This document shows positions 1-6,330 of a stretch of DNA of 14,187 nt, piece after piece. Every line of letters starts with the position of its first letter. The first letter of the stretch is position 1. Position numbers and translations under genes: made by a program. The notes below the pieces were generated by a model. That model ran no database searches. It saw nothing but the letters and a program-made list of their open reading frames with translations, and was not told the origin of the DNA. Source of the stretch: Sphingobacteriales bacterium (GTDB taxonomy: Bacteria > Bacteroidota > Bacteroidia > Chitinophagales > Chitinophagaceae); NCBI GenBank assembly GCA_024640385.1, contig JAHEFC010000054.1:1-14187 (forward strand), in the 5' to 3' direction.

Positions 1-1
1 G

Positions 2-1015
2 TTTTTCCTCGCCATCGTTTTATATGTTGCCATATTTTCATTCATTGACTTCATTGCCATCATCGCCAACATATACAATTCCCCTGACCGGCTCACACAA
101 GTGAGAGTGGACCTGATATACGACAAACTCCTCTATCTCGTACGGTTCCTTGCTGTTGCATTCTGGTTCGGCACCTTATTGGTCAACATTAATGCAGTTT
201 CCTTCCTGAAGGAAAATGTGTTCAGTGTTTTCAATACAACACTTTCCATAGGCGACTTTACCTATACCCCGGGAAGTTTACTGACCTTTTTCATAGTTGT
301 TTACCTGGCATTCTATCTTTCCGGATTATTAGATGGCTTATTTTTTGATGAAAAAAGATCAGACGAGGTGTCTGGTAAAACCAGCCTGGGAAGCATAGTA
401 CTTATGCTCAGGCTGTTCGTAATATCCCTGGGATTTATAATCGGTCTTGTGCTCGCCGGTATACCGCTGAACAACCTGAATCTGTTTGTGGGGGCACTGG
501 GTGTTGGTATTGGCTTCGGTCTGCAATCCCTGATCGCCAACCTGATCTCTGGAATTATCATTGCGTTTGAAAAACCTATTTATGTGGGTGATATCATTGA
601 AGTGGAAGGTTCGCGGGGACGGGTAACAGATATAGGGATAAGGGCTACCAAAGTTGACACTGCTGATGGTGCCGAATTCATAGTTCCCAATGGAGAAATG
701 ATATCGAAAGTATTGAAGAACTGGACCCTTACCAGCAGGAATTTCAAGATCGATACCAGCTTCTGTGTAGATCACACTAATAACGCGAACATGATCGCTG
801 ACCTGGTTGAAGATGTACTGAAAGAAACGCCTTTCATACTTCCATTCCCCAAGCCCAAAGTGCATTTACAGGAAATTGCACCGCAGTTCATGAAGTTCAG
901 CTTATCCTGCTGGATCAGCAATATCACAGAATCGGGGCACCTGAAGAGCGAACTGCTTAAGAAAATACATACCAGGATGGATGAAGCCGGTGTGACCTAT
1001 CCAAAAAAATCTTGA
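2..1015 (+). CDS. MscS-family mechanosensitive ion channel, 5'-truncated by window edge
   Basis: The reading frame is open from the first complete codon of the window to the TGA at 1013-1015, giving 337 visible residues; the N-terminus lies outside. The GTG at 101 is therefore an internal valine and not a start, because the 33 codons before it are open and encode a hydrophobic segment. Several membrane segments are followed by the diagnostic MscS pore helix (about visible residues 164-188: GALGVGIGFGLQSLIANLIS), then the beta domain with GDIIEVEG, GRVTDIGIRAT and VPNG. The family forms heptameric inner-membrane channels that open under membrane tension and release solutes on hypo-osmotic shock. 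The visible length exceeds E. coli MscS, so this is probably one of the larger MscS homologues with extra N-terminal helices. No lipid, nucleotide or cyclic-nucleotide-binding C-terminal domain is seen. It converges on the beta-barrel gene downstream. Confidence 0.93.
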   Translation, partial: FFLAIVLYVAIFSFIDFIAIIANIYNSPDRLTQVRVDLIYDKLLYLVRFLAVAFWFGTLLVNINAVSFLKENVFSVFNTTLSIGDFTYTPGSLLTFFIVVYLAFYLSGLLDGLFFDEKRSDEVSGKTSLGSIVLMLRLFVISLGFIIGLVLAGIPLNNLNLFVGALGVGIGFGLQSLIANLISGIIIAFEKPIYVGDIIEVEGSRGRVTDIGIRATKVDTADGAEFIVPNGEMISKVLKNWTLTSRNFKIDTSFCVDHTNNANMIADLVEDVLKETPFILPFPKPKVHLQEIAPQFMKFSLSCWISNITESGHLKSELLKKIHTRMDEAGVTYPKKS

Positions 1016-1020
1016 CAACT

Positions 1021-1057
1021 GTTTAAATAAAAAACTCCCGGGAAAATATCCCGGGAG
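1021..1057 (-). terminator. Intrinsic terminator for the beta-barrel protein gene
   Basis: CTCCCGGG (1035-1042) and CCCGGGAG (1050-1057) form a perfect 8-bp GC-rich stem with a 7-nt loop. Read on the minus strand, the stem is followed by TTTTTTATTTAAAC, a good U-tract, so it ends the minus-strand gene whose stop is at 1084. On the plus strand the stem is followed by ACATATATAC, so termination of the convergent MscS transcript here would be weaker. Confidence 0.85.
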
Positions 1058-1083
1058 ACATATATACTACCAAAAACCAATGA

Positions 1084-1665
1084 TCAGAAATTAAACCTGA
1101 AACCTGCGTTCAAAAAAAACGAACGTGTTTTACCCACTTCAATATTGGATACATTTTCCTGGAGATTGGTCAATGACCACTCATAACTCAAGTCAACGAA
1201 AACTTTCCAGACATCAATTCCCGCACCTGCAAACACACCGAAATTTGTTGTGTTGATATTGTCCTTGTCAATATTATCGCTGGTATTTGTTATAAAGAAT
1301 GCAGAAGCACCCCCGAAACCTCTCAGTGAAAAAGTGGTTTTCTCATTTCCTAAAAGATTGATGCCTAAGGCAACGGGAACCCTGAATCCGCTCAGTGTTG
1401 TGTTGGGATCCCAGGTAGCTGGAGGATTGGTGAGGTCTGTTATCTCAGTTGACTTCTGAACATATTGCAGTCCGGGTTCGAAATAGATCTTCTTCCCGAA
1501 TGCAACACTTAATCCGGCCAGGAAGCCAGCCTTGCCACTGGCATCTCCTCCGGTTACAGATACATCAGTAATATTCAATCCTACGTGGGGCTTTAATGTA
1601 GTTTGAGCATGTAAGGCCATTGTGAAAAATGCTGCAAACACTGAAAGTAACATGATCTTCTTCAT
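1084..1665 (-). CDS. Small outer-membrane beta-barrel protein (PorT/OMP_b-brl type)
   Basis: A 193-residue protein with a typical Sec signal peptide (MKKIMLLSVFAAFFTMALHAQ, cut likely after the final AQ). It continues as alternating hydrophobic/polar beta-strands with glycine-rich turns (PHVGLNITD, GFLAGLSVAFGKKIYFEPGLQYVQ, FGVFAGAGIDVWKVFVDLSYEW) and ends in FRFNF. The terminal phenylalanine is the usual signal for barrel insertion. This fits the Bacteroidota outer-membrane beta-barrel group with about eight strands. These proteins sit in the outer membrane; most have no known substrate, so no specific role is assigned. The ATG at 1665 is chosen because it starts a canonical signal peptide; the frame extends 17 codons further upstream but that would bury the signal peptide. 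It is monocistronic, with its own terminator, and divergent from the lipoprotein gene. Confidence 0.85.
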   Translation of the reverse strand: MKKIMLLSVFAAFFTMALHAQTTLKPHVGLNITDVSVTGGDASGKAGFLAGLSVAFGKKIYFEPGLQYVQKSTEITDLTNPPATWDPNTTLSGFRVPVALGINLLGNEKTTFSLRGFGGASAFFITNTSDNIDKDNINTTNFGVFAGAGIDVWKVFVDLSYEWSLTNLQENVSNIEVGKTRSFFLNAGFRFNF

Positions 1666-1780
1666 CGTAATAATCGTTAGGAATACAAAAATTATCTTTT
1701 GCAGCAAGAATTGCACTATTGGGATGTGTCAATATTTAATTTGAAACGAATAGGCATTTCGAAGGAATATTGCTCTCCGG

Positions 1781-1798
1781 ATTTTGGTTTACCAAAAT
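1781..1798. repeat. Interrupted palindrome in divergent spacer, possible operator
   Basis: ATTTTGGT-TT-ACCAAAAT is a perfect 8-bp inverted repeat with a 2-nt centre. It lies within the 251-bp spacer between the divergent beta-barrel (start 1665) and lipoprotein (start 1917) genes. It is AT-rich, has no U-tract and lies 116 bp upstream of the nearer minus-strand start. Position and symmetry suit a dimeric regulator site, but no regulator gene is adjacent. The rest of the spacer shows no gene. Confidence 0.35.
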
Positions 1799-1858
1799 GA
1801 CTGATTGGCCCTCTCGCAGGGTCGCTTCATCAATTACCATCATGTAATTCATGTCAGA

Positions 1859-1884
1859 TTGATAACTTATAATCCAATAATTTG
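1859..1884 (+). promoter_or_regulatory. Candidate Bacteroidota-type promoter for lipoprotein gene
   Basis: TTG at 1859-1861 and TAATTTG at 1878-1884 are separated by 16 nt, resembling the Bacteroidota -33 TTTG / -7 TAnnTTTG pattern with one spacer base missing in the -7 box. A TATAAT follows immediately at 1885-1890. The start codon is 32 bp downstream. This is a pattern match only. Confidence 0.3.
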
Positions 1885-1916
1885 TATAATTTTTACATCA
1901 TCAAGACCACAACACC

Positions 1917-2576
1917 ATGAGATATAATCTGGCGATAATTACAGTTTTTTTTATGGTTGTCGCTTTTGCATGCAGCACTGCCGATAAAAAAGAAGAGAAC
2001 GCAGCAACAACCGAAACCAGCGTAACCGCGGACACAATTACAGCAGCAGCTCCTGTTACCGAACCTTCATATGATCCGGATCCAACAGATACTATTCCGG
2101 GTGACCAGTATGGTATCAACTCTTCATCCAAACAAACAGCAGACCTGGTCAGGCTTACATTACAAGACAAGCTTAAGGCTGACCTGGAAAAAAATATAGT
2201 CGATTCACTCAGCAGGAAATTCATATTCTTCGAATATGACCTGAACGACGATGGTAACAAGGAGATCTTTGTAGGATTAATTGGCCCATACTTCTGCGGT
2301 TCTGGCGGTTGCTCACCCTATCTACTGGACAACCAGGGGAATGTCATAACTCATTTTTCCGTCAGCGACTACCCCATCGTGATTGATAACAACAAAACCA
2401 ACGGTTGGAAAGATCTGTTTATCCGCAGCAACGGGAAGGACAGAATAGTAAAATTTGATGGGAAGAAATATCCCTCAAATCCATCTACATTACCGGCATT
2501 GAAAGTTCTTCCAGGTGATGGACTGCCAAGGGCCCTGAACTTTGTAAACGAGCCCTATCCCTGGTTCCGTTTCTGA
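1917..2576 (+). CDS. Putative lipoprotein of unknown function with EF-hand-like loop
   Basis: A 219-residue protein with a short basic N-terminus, a hydrophobic helix and Cys19 in the context VVAFACS, which fits a lipobox and export as a lipoprotein. Residues 20-65 are a Thr/Ala/Asp/Glu-rich low-complexity linker. The folded part starts near residue 70. It contains DLNDDGNKE (108-116), like the acidic calcium-binding loop of FG-GAP/VCBS or EF-hand proteins. A CGSGGC pair (Cys127, Cys132) may form a small disulfide loop. I do not recognise the family and assign no function. The single acidic loop recalls the many such loops in the large FG-GAP protein elsewhere in the window, but nothing links the two genes. 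It stands alone on the plus strand and converges with the flavin reductase-like gene 36 bp away. Confidence 0.8.
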   Translation: MRYNLAIITVFFMVVAFACSTADKKEENAATTETSVTADTITAAAPVTEPSYDPDPTDTIPGDQYGINSSSKQTADLVRLTLQDKLKADLEKNIVDSLSRKFIFFEYDLNDDGNKEIFVGLIGPYFCGSGGCSPYLLDNQGNVITHFSVSDYPIVIDNNKTNGWKDLFIRSNGKDRIVKFDGKKYPSNPSTLPALKVLPGDGLPRALNFVNEPYPWFRF

Positions 2577-2612
2577 TCAATACATCCAGGTGGAAGCGCT
2601 TCCGGAAATCAA

Positions 2613-3257
2613 TTATAAACTGTCAAATTCTGGCAGGGCTTCCACTTTAGCATATGGAAACGATTTTAGCTTATGTACCCTATGATAATTCTCAAGCCCT
2701 GATATGCATACTGAACCCGCCTTGTCCAGGTTGATATTTCCATCTTCTTCCAGGCATTGCTGATCAAGCAAAATATGTCGGATCTGACCTATTACCAGTT
2801 TGGTGTTATTATGAGAGATGGGAATTATTTCCACCATTTCCATCCCTAGTCTTACCCTGCTTTCCTGCACGAATGGTGCACTGAATCCTTCGATACGGTA
2901 TGGCGTAAGCTTACAAGCCTCAAACTCTGAAACATTTGATTCAAATTTCGCCGATGTGTAATGTGCCTTTTCTATAAAGCCTTCATGCACATGATTGATC
3001 GTATAGACCCCATTGGCCATAATATTCCTGAAGGTATCGCCAGACACACCAACTGGTCTTTGTATAAATCCTACCAAGGCAGGATCGGCTCCCAGATGAA
3101 CCACAGAAGAGAATATGGCAAGATTGCTCTGCCCTTCTTTGTTTTGTGTACCAATAAGCATGGCTGGTTTGTAACCGGTAATGCTATTAACGAGGTTTGC
3201 CCTGTAAAAACGCCCATAGTTTTCCAGGTGGGCATTGGTCAGATGTAATTCACTCAT
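2613..3257 (-). CDS. Flavin reductase-like FMN-binding split-barrel protein
   Basis: A 214-residue protein matching the flavin reductase-like split-barrel group: FRANLVNS-type opening (FYRANLVNS, 17-25), then GYKPAMLIGTQNKEGQSNLA and IFSSVVHLGADPALVGF (48-64), which form the FMN-binding barrel. Later come YTINHVHEGFIEKAH and the C-terminal GSVCISGLENYHR. Members bind FMN and are cytosolic oxidoreductases; the true substrate of this subgroup is not established. The frame runs on to 3302, but the ATG at 3257 is chosen because it overlaps the TGA of the upstream gene as ATGA (3257-3254), a translational-coupling arrangement, and because the protein then begins as its relatives do. It forms a two-gene operon with the TIGR03643 protein. 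Confidence 0.88.
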   Translation of the reverse strand: MSELHLTNAHLENYGRFYRANLVNSITGYKPAMLIGTQNKEGQSNLAIFSSVVHLGADPALVGFIQRPVGVSGDTFRNIMANGVYTINHVHEGFIEKAHYTSAKFESNVSEFEACKLTPYRIEGFSAPFVQESRVRLGMEMVEIIPISHNNTKLVIGQIRHILLDQQCLEEDGNINLDKAGSVCISGLENYHRVHKLKSFPYAKVEALPEFDSL

Positions 3258-3523
3258 CGTTTGCTGATTTTGTTCAGGCTGATGACTCGCTGCCTGTTGC
3301 ATTTGAACCTGCTGATCTCCGGATTTCTTTTGGCAAGATGTTTCTTGCTGATTCCGCTATTGACCCGCTTTCGCCAGAGATTAAAACTGCTTCGTTTCAG
3401 CGAGCGGCGCATCAGAGCGATCACTTCAGCCTCTGACATACCAAACTGGGCATGGATCGCCTCAAAGGGAGTTCTGTCTTCCCAAGCCATCTCAATGATC
3501 CTTTCCATATCCCCGAGCGTCAT
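3254..3523 (-). CDS. TIGR03643/DUF2805 family small protein
   Basis: An 89-residue protein whose core (ERIIEMAWEDRTPFEAI, FGMSEAEVIALMRRSLKRSSF, LWRKRV) matches the TIGR03643/DUF2805 family, small helical proteins of unknown function with a helix-turn-helix-like look (an AI..QFG..E.EVI pattern). The start at ATG 3523 is preferred; the frame continues to 3538, but only a TTG lies there. The C-terminal 30 residues are strongly basic (KKHLAKRN, RFKCNRQR). Relatives often lie near cryptochrome/photolyase and other light- or oxidation-response genes (from memory, not checked). The partner here is a flavoprotein, but no photolyase is in the window. Its stop codon overlaps the flavin reductase start. 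Confidence 0.85.
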   Translation of the reverse strand: MTLGDMERIIEMAWEDRTPFEAIHAQFGMSEAEVIALMRRSLKRSSFNLWRKRVNSGISKKHLAKRNPEISRFKCNRQRVISLNKISKR

Positions 3524-3619
3524 CGGGATAGTAAACAAGGCAGGGGTGCTATGGTTCAGTAAATTCCTGGCCGAACTGTAAGGAAGCCGGGTCGCATGCG
3601 TCTATAGGGCAAAAATCAT

Positions 3620-4021
3620 ATGAGCGAATCGAATAAAAATATCCTGACCTGGGCATTGAGGCTGATTGCAGCAGTCATCATGCTGCAAACCTTGTTTTTC
3701 AAATTCACTGCGGCTGAAGAATCGGTCTATATCTTTTCAACCCTTGGTATGGAGCCCTGGGGCCGTATAGGTACCGGGGTTATGGAACTGATCGCTTCCA
3801 TTCTTATACTCATTCCCAGAACTACCGCCATTGGTGCGGTACTGGGATTGGGCATCATGGGCGGGGCCATTTTATCTCACATATTCATTCTCGGCATATC
3901 GGTGCAGGGCGACAACGGCCAGCTCTTTTTTTATGCATTGCTGGTATTCATGAGTTGCATGGTCTTACTCTATTTGCGTCGCCATGAGCTGCTGCGCTGG
4001 AAACAACTCATCAGGGCTTAG
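3620..4021 (+). CDS. DoxX-like small integral membrane protein
   Basis: A 133-residue protein with four hydrophobic segments: about residues 10-27 (WALRLIAAVIMLQTLFF), 50-66 (IGTGVMELIASILILIP), 69-95 (TTAIGAVLGLGIMGGAILSH) and 102-120 (LFFYALLVFMSCMVLLY). It ends in a basic tail (RRHELLRWKQLIRA). The layout and the first-helix pattern followed by KF are those of the DoxX-like family of inner-membrane proteins. Some members belong to oxidoreductase complexes; the role of stand-alone ones is mostly unknown. The gene is divergent from the TIGR03643/flavin reductase pair, with a 96-bp spacer, and lies 111 bp before the dehydrogenase gene in the same direction, so the two may be cotranscribed unless the hairpin between them stops transcription. 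Confidence 0.82.
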   Translation: MSESNKNILTWALRLIAAVIMLQTLFFKFTAAEESVYIFSTLGMEPWGRIGTGVMELIASILILIPRTTAIGAVLGLGIMGGAILSHIFILGISVQGDNGQLFFYALLVFMSCMVLLYLRRHELLRWKQLIRA

Positions 4022-4060
4022 GAATCTTCCGAAAAAAAGCTTAACTAGATGTTGATTTTC

Positions 4061-4104
4061 CCCTACCTCCAAGGTAGGGCTAGTACCCTACCTTGGAGGT
4101 ACTA
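4061..4104. promoter_or_regulatory. Perfect 16-bp inverted repeat with nested dyads ahead of SDR gene
   Basis: TACCTCCAAGGTAGGG (4064-4079) and CCCTACCTTGGAGGTA (4086-4101) are exact reverse complements around a 6-nt loop, CTAGTA. Inside this lies a smaller dyad, CCCTACCT-CCA-AGGTAGGG (4061-4079). CCCTACCT recurs directly at 4086, 25 bp from its first copy. A third dyad, TAGTACC-N10-GGTACTA, spans 4081-4104. Neither strand shows a U-tract after the stem, so it is a poor intrinsic terminator. The arrangement fits tandem operator half-sites for a dimeric regulator, or a strong RNA hairpin in the leader of the dehydrogenase gene that starts 29 bp downstream. Confidence 0.6.
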
Positions 4105-4132
4105 AATTCTTCAAACAACTAAAAAGCTAACT

Positions 4133-5029
4133 ATGGCAATTGTACTAGTTACCGGAACCAGCAGCGGGATAGGATTGGCCACCGCTACAGTTCTCGCCCG
4201 GGCAGGTCACACCGTTTACGCCACCATGCGTAATCCCCAAAAATCACCCAAACTAATTGAACTGGCAGAAAAAGAACACCTGCCGATCACTGTGCTCACC
4301 ATGGACGTGAACAACAGTGATTCTATTAAAGAAGCCGTAGCCATTTTAATGAATATTGAAGGCCATATTGATGCACTGGTGAATAACGCCGGCATCGGAG
4401 CTATGGGTTCTGTTGAAGAAACTCCCATTGAATTGTACAGGGAAGTCATGGAAACCAATTACCTCGGCGCCATTCGCTGCATTCAGGCCGTTCTGCCTTA
4501 TTTGAGGCAGAAAAGAGCCGGCACTATTATCAATATCACTTCCGTTGCCGGTAAACTATGGGGACAGTCGCACAGTCCCTATTGTGCATCAAAAGCAGCA
4601 CTGGAAGCTTTAAGTGAATCCCTGGCCCAGGAAGTGGCCCAGTTCAATATCAGGGTGGCAGTGGTTGAACCCGGTGTGATCGATACGGCAATATTCAGCA
4701 AGGAAACTGAAATACCAGCGCATACCCATTATCATTACTACCGCAGGCTGCAGGCACTATTTGCTGCTTCGTTGGAAAACCATGTTCCACCGGAAGTTGT
4801 AGGTAATGTAGTGAAAGATATTTTGGAGGGAAGATCAACTTCATTCAGAAACCCTGCCGGACCTGATGCAGAAGGTCTGATTCAATGGCGCGCATCTTTG
4901 AAAGATGAAGAATGGGTGCAGTCGCATAATATGGACGATGAAACCTGGCTGGCCCATGCCAAAGAAGCATTCGGTGTTGATATGCGGAAATACCTGGAAT
5001 CTGACATTAAATTCACAGCTCCGGCTTAG
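4133..5029 (+). CDS. Short-chain dehydrogenase/reductase (SDR), classical type
   Basis: A 298-residue protein with the full classical SDR signature: nucleotide-binding TGTSSGIG (7-14), MRNP after beta-2 (Arg33 suggests NADP preference), D58 in TMDVN, NNAG (84-87), the catalytic Ser137 in NITSVAG, Tyr150 and Lys154 in YCASK, and PGVIDT after beta-6. It is a cytosolic NAD(P)-dependent oxidoreductase; the substrate cannot be deduced. The C-terminal 70 residues are longer than in minimal SDRs and contain DAEGLIQWRASLKDEEWVQ, probably a subgroup-specific substrate cap. The start at 4133 is the first ATG and gives the standard beta-1 strand (MAIVLVTG). Its 3' end overlaps the convergent anti-sigma gene by 17 bp. 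Confidence 0.93.
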   Translation: MAIVLVTGTSSGIGLATATVLARAGHTVYATMRNPQKSPKLIELAEKEHLPITVLTMDVNNSDSIKEAVAILMNIEGHIDALVNNAGIGAMGSVEETPIELYREVMETNYLGAIRCIQAVLPYLRQKRAGTIINITSVAGKLWGQSHSPYCASKAALEALSESLAQEVAQFNIRVAVVEPGVIDTAIFSKETEIPAHTHYHYYRRLQALFAASLENHVPPEVVGNVVKDILEGRSTSFRNPAGPDAEGLIQWRASLKDEEWVQSHNMDDETWLAHAKEAFGVDMRKYLESDIKFTAPA

Positions 5030-5264
5030 CTCCAAGGACACTATCGATGATCTCTTCTTTCTGCTTTTCGGTCAGTTTGCTCACAGCTTGCTGCAAACCA
5101 AAAGCTTTTACGATCAGCTTATTTTGTGCCGAAAATCTTCTGCATAAACTGCATTCCGCCAAATGCCTCCAAAGCTGGAAACGCTGAAAAGCAGAAAGCT
5201 TTCCTTCCTCTTTTTTTGAAATCAGGTCCACCGCTTTTTTGCATGTGATCTTTGAATGGGTCAT
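5013..5264 (-). CDS. Small zinc-finger (zf-HC2) anti-sigma factor candidate
   Basis: An 83-residue protein with Cys8 and H34-x3-C38-x2-C41 (in RHLAECSLCRRF), the zinc-binding ZAS pattern of anti-sigma factors that hold ECF sigma factors. No transmembrane helix follows the finger, so it should be a soluble cytosolic regulator. Soluble ZAS proteins of this sort can sense redox state or metal through the zinc thiolates (family knowledge). Its ATG overlaps the stop of the sigma factor gene as ATGA (5264-5261), which ties the two in translation and strongly supports a sigma/anti-sigma pair. The C-terminal tail (LTEKQKEEIIDSVLG) is a charged helix. Its 3' end overlaps the convergent dehydrogenase gene (5013-5029), leaving no room for a terminator between them. 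Confidence 0.82.
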   Translation of the reverse strand: MTHSKITCKKAVDLISKKEEGKLSAFQRFQLWRHLAECSLCRRFSAQNKLIVKAFGLQQAVSKLTEKQKEEIIDSVLGAKPEL

Positions 5265-5836
5265 TTTGTTATCCAGTTTTTTTCAAGGCAGGCCCTTAAC
5301 TGCACCTTGGCGCGGTGGATCAATACCCAGTAATTAGAAGATGTCAGCCCCATGATTTTACAGATCTCTTCGCTGTCCAGGTCATCCACATATTTCATTA
5401 CAAATACTGCATGCTGGATCTGCTTGAGTTTTTTACCGCAAGAATCAAATACTTTAAAAAATTCCCGGCCCTCTATTTCATTTCGAAAATCCACACTGAA
5501 AGAAGAAGGATACATCCCCTTACGCCAGTGATCTTCATGGTCAAAATAAGTACCGTCTTCATTCTCATTCCTGATCCCTGCCACCACAGCACCGCTGTTC
5601 AGTTTCCTGTAATGGTCAATGATCTTCGATCTCAGGATAAGGAAAAGCCAGTTCTTTACTGACGACTCTCTACGGAACGAATCCCTGTTTCGCCAGGCCG
5701 CCAGGAAAGTATCCTGCACCAGGTCCTTACCAAGCTCTTCATCAGCTACCCTTCTGACTGCATAATGGAAAAGAAGATCAGAATGATCTTCCACCCATTT
5801 GCGGAATTCCGTTTCACTCAGTTTAGTTGTTTCCAT
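5261..5836 (-). CDS. ECF-type RNA polymerase sigma factor
   Basis: A 191-residue group 4 sigma factor. Region sigma-2 spans about residues 16-80, with LFHYAVRRV, the ELGKDLVQDTFLAAWRN core-binding segment and VKNWLFLILRSKIIDHYRK for -10 recognition. An acidic linker (about 85-120) follows. Region sigma-4 spans about 130-187, with MKYVDDLDSEEICKIMGLTSSNYWVLIHRAKVQLRACLEKNW. The SSNYWVLIHRA helix resembles the TIGR02943-type sigma-70 subgroup (recognised from memory). It directs RNA polymerase to a small regulon, likely including its own operon. The gene follows the second YHS gene by 48 bp on the same strand and overlaps the anti-sigma gene. There is no extra C-terminal domain. Confidence 0.95.
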   Translation of the reverse strand: METTKLSETEFRKWVEDHSDLLFHYAVRRVADEELGKDLVQDTFLAAWRNRDSFRRESSVKNWLFLILRSKIIDHYRKLNSGAVVAGIRNENEDGTYFDHEDHWRKGMYPSSFSVDFRNEIEGREFFKVFDSCGKKLKQIQHAVFVMKYVDDLDSEEICKIMGLTSSNYWVLIHRAKVQLRACLEKNWITK

Positions 5837-5846
5837 GCAGCGTATT

Positions 5847-5878
5847 CCAATATAGCCAATTGCACCAGAAAACGCAAT
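5847..5878 (-). promoter_or_regulatory. Candidate internal promoter before sigma factor gene
   Basis: On the minus strand, ATTG (5878-5875) and TATATTGG (5854-5847) are separated by 20 nt. The second box matches five of the six fixed positions of the Bacteroidota -7 element TAnnTTTG. It falls in the 48-bp gap between the YHS gene and the sigma gene. The expected leader would be only about 5 nt before the ATG at 5836, which weakens the case. If real, the sigma/anti-sigma pair could be expressed without the upstream structural genes. Confidence 0.3.
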
Positions 5879-5884
5879 CCCTGT

Positions 5885-6322
5885 TCACTCAACATTTCTG
5901 AGCCTAGGCCAGTTCAGGTCTGCTTTTTCGATCATTCCCCTGGTATCCATACTCCATAACTCTTTTACTTTTTTGTTGTAATTGAAATAGAGTTTATGGT
6001 CAATAATGGTCCAGGTCTCTGTTTCTGTTGGCGCTTTATGACCGTCAGCCATTCCATAGGCGCAGTAACCTCCGTACTGGGGCGCATATTTTTCAGGACT
6101 TTGCTTGAACTGATCGAGGTTAAATTGGGAAGAAAATAGCCAGCGTGCATCTTTCCATTCGTAACTATATTTCTCATCACCCTTCACTGGTTTTCCTTCT
6201 GAAAAGAACGCCACTGCATCATAACCCCTGATGGCTGCACCATCTTTCTGAAAAATCTCGGCTTTCTGTGCATGTACATTCACGTACAGGAACAAAAAAG
6301 CCACTACATAGATGATCTTCAT
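5885..6322 (-). CDS. Secreted YHS-domain '(seleno)protein'-type protein, second copy
   Basis: A 145-residue protein with a signal peptide (MKIIYVVAFLFLYVNVHAQ). It then has a YHS-type domain: IRGYDAVAFFSEGKPVKG (32-48), YSYEWKDARWLFSS, KYAPQYGGYCAYGMADG (79-94), WTIIDHKLYFNYNKKV and a closing KADLNWPRL. This matches the family often named 'YHS domain-containing (seleno)protein', in which the residue after GGY is Cys or selenocysteine. Here it is Cys87, codon TGC, and it is the only cysteine in the protein. The product is probably periplasmic, and the role of the family is unknown; a redox or metal-handling function is inferred from the conserved Cys/Sec site. It is a tandem paralogue of the upstream gene (8-bp gap) and precedes the sigma factor. 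Confidence 0.88.
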   Translation of the reverse strand: MKIIYVVAFLFLYVNVHAQKAEIFQKDGAAIRGYDAVAFFSEGKPVKGDEKYSYEWKDARWLFSSQFNLDQFKQSPEKYAPQYGGYCAYGMADGHKAPTETETWTIIDHKLYFNYNKKVKELWSMDTRGMIEKADLNWPRLRNVE

Positions 6323-6330
6323 AGTAAATT

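Noticed and set aside
359..865. 168-codon antisense reading frame within the MscS gene
   Set aside because: The product is compositionally unlike a protein family and lies fully opposite a strongly conserved MscS coding region.
101..1015. GTG at 101 as the start of the MscS gene
   Set aside because: The frame is open upstream to position 2 and encodes a hydrophobic, membrane-like segment, so the gene is cut by the window edge rather than starting here.
2592..2603. GGAAGCGCTTCC palindrome between convergent genes as a terminator
   Set aside because: It has no loop bases and no U-tract on either strand, so it is not a credible intrinsic terminator.
3258..3302. Fifteen-residue N-terminal extension of the flavin reductase-like protein
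   Set aside because: It would lie inside the upstream gene; the ATGA overlap at 3257-3254 and family-typical N-terminus favour the shorter form.
4064..4101. The 16-bp inverted repeat as an ordinary terminator of the DoxX-like gene
   Set aside because: No run of T follows the stem on either strand; it is kept as a regulatory candidate instead.
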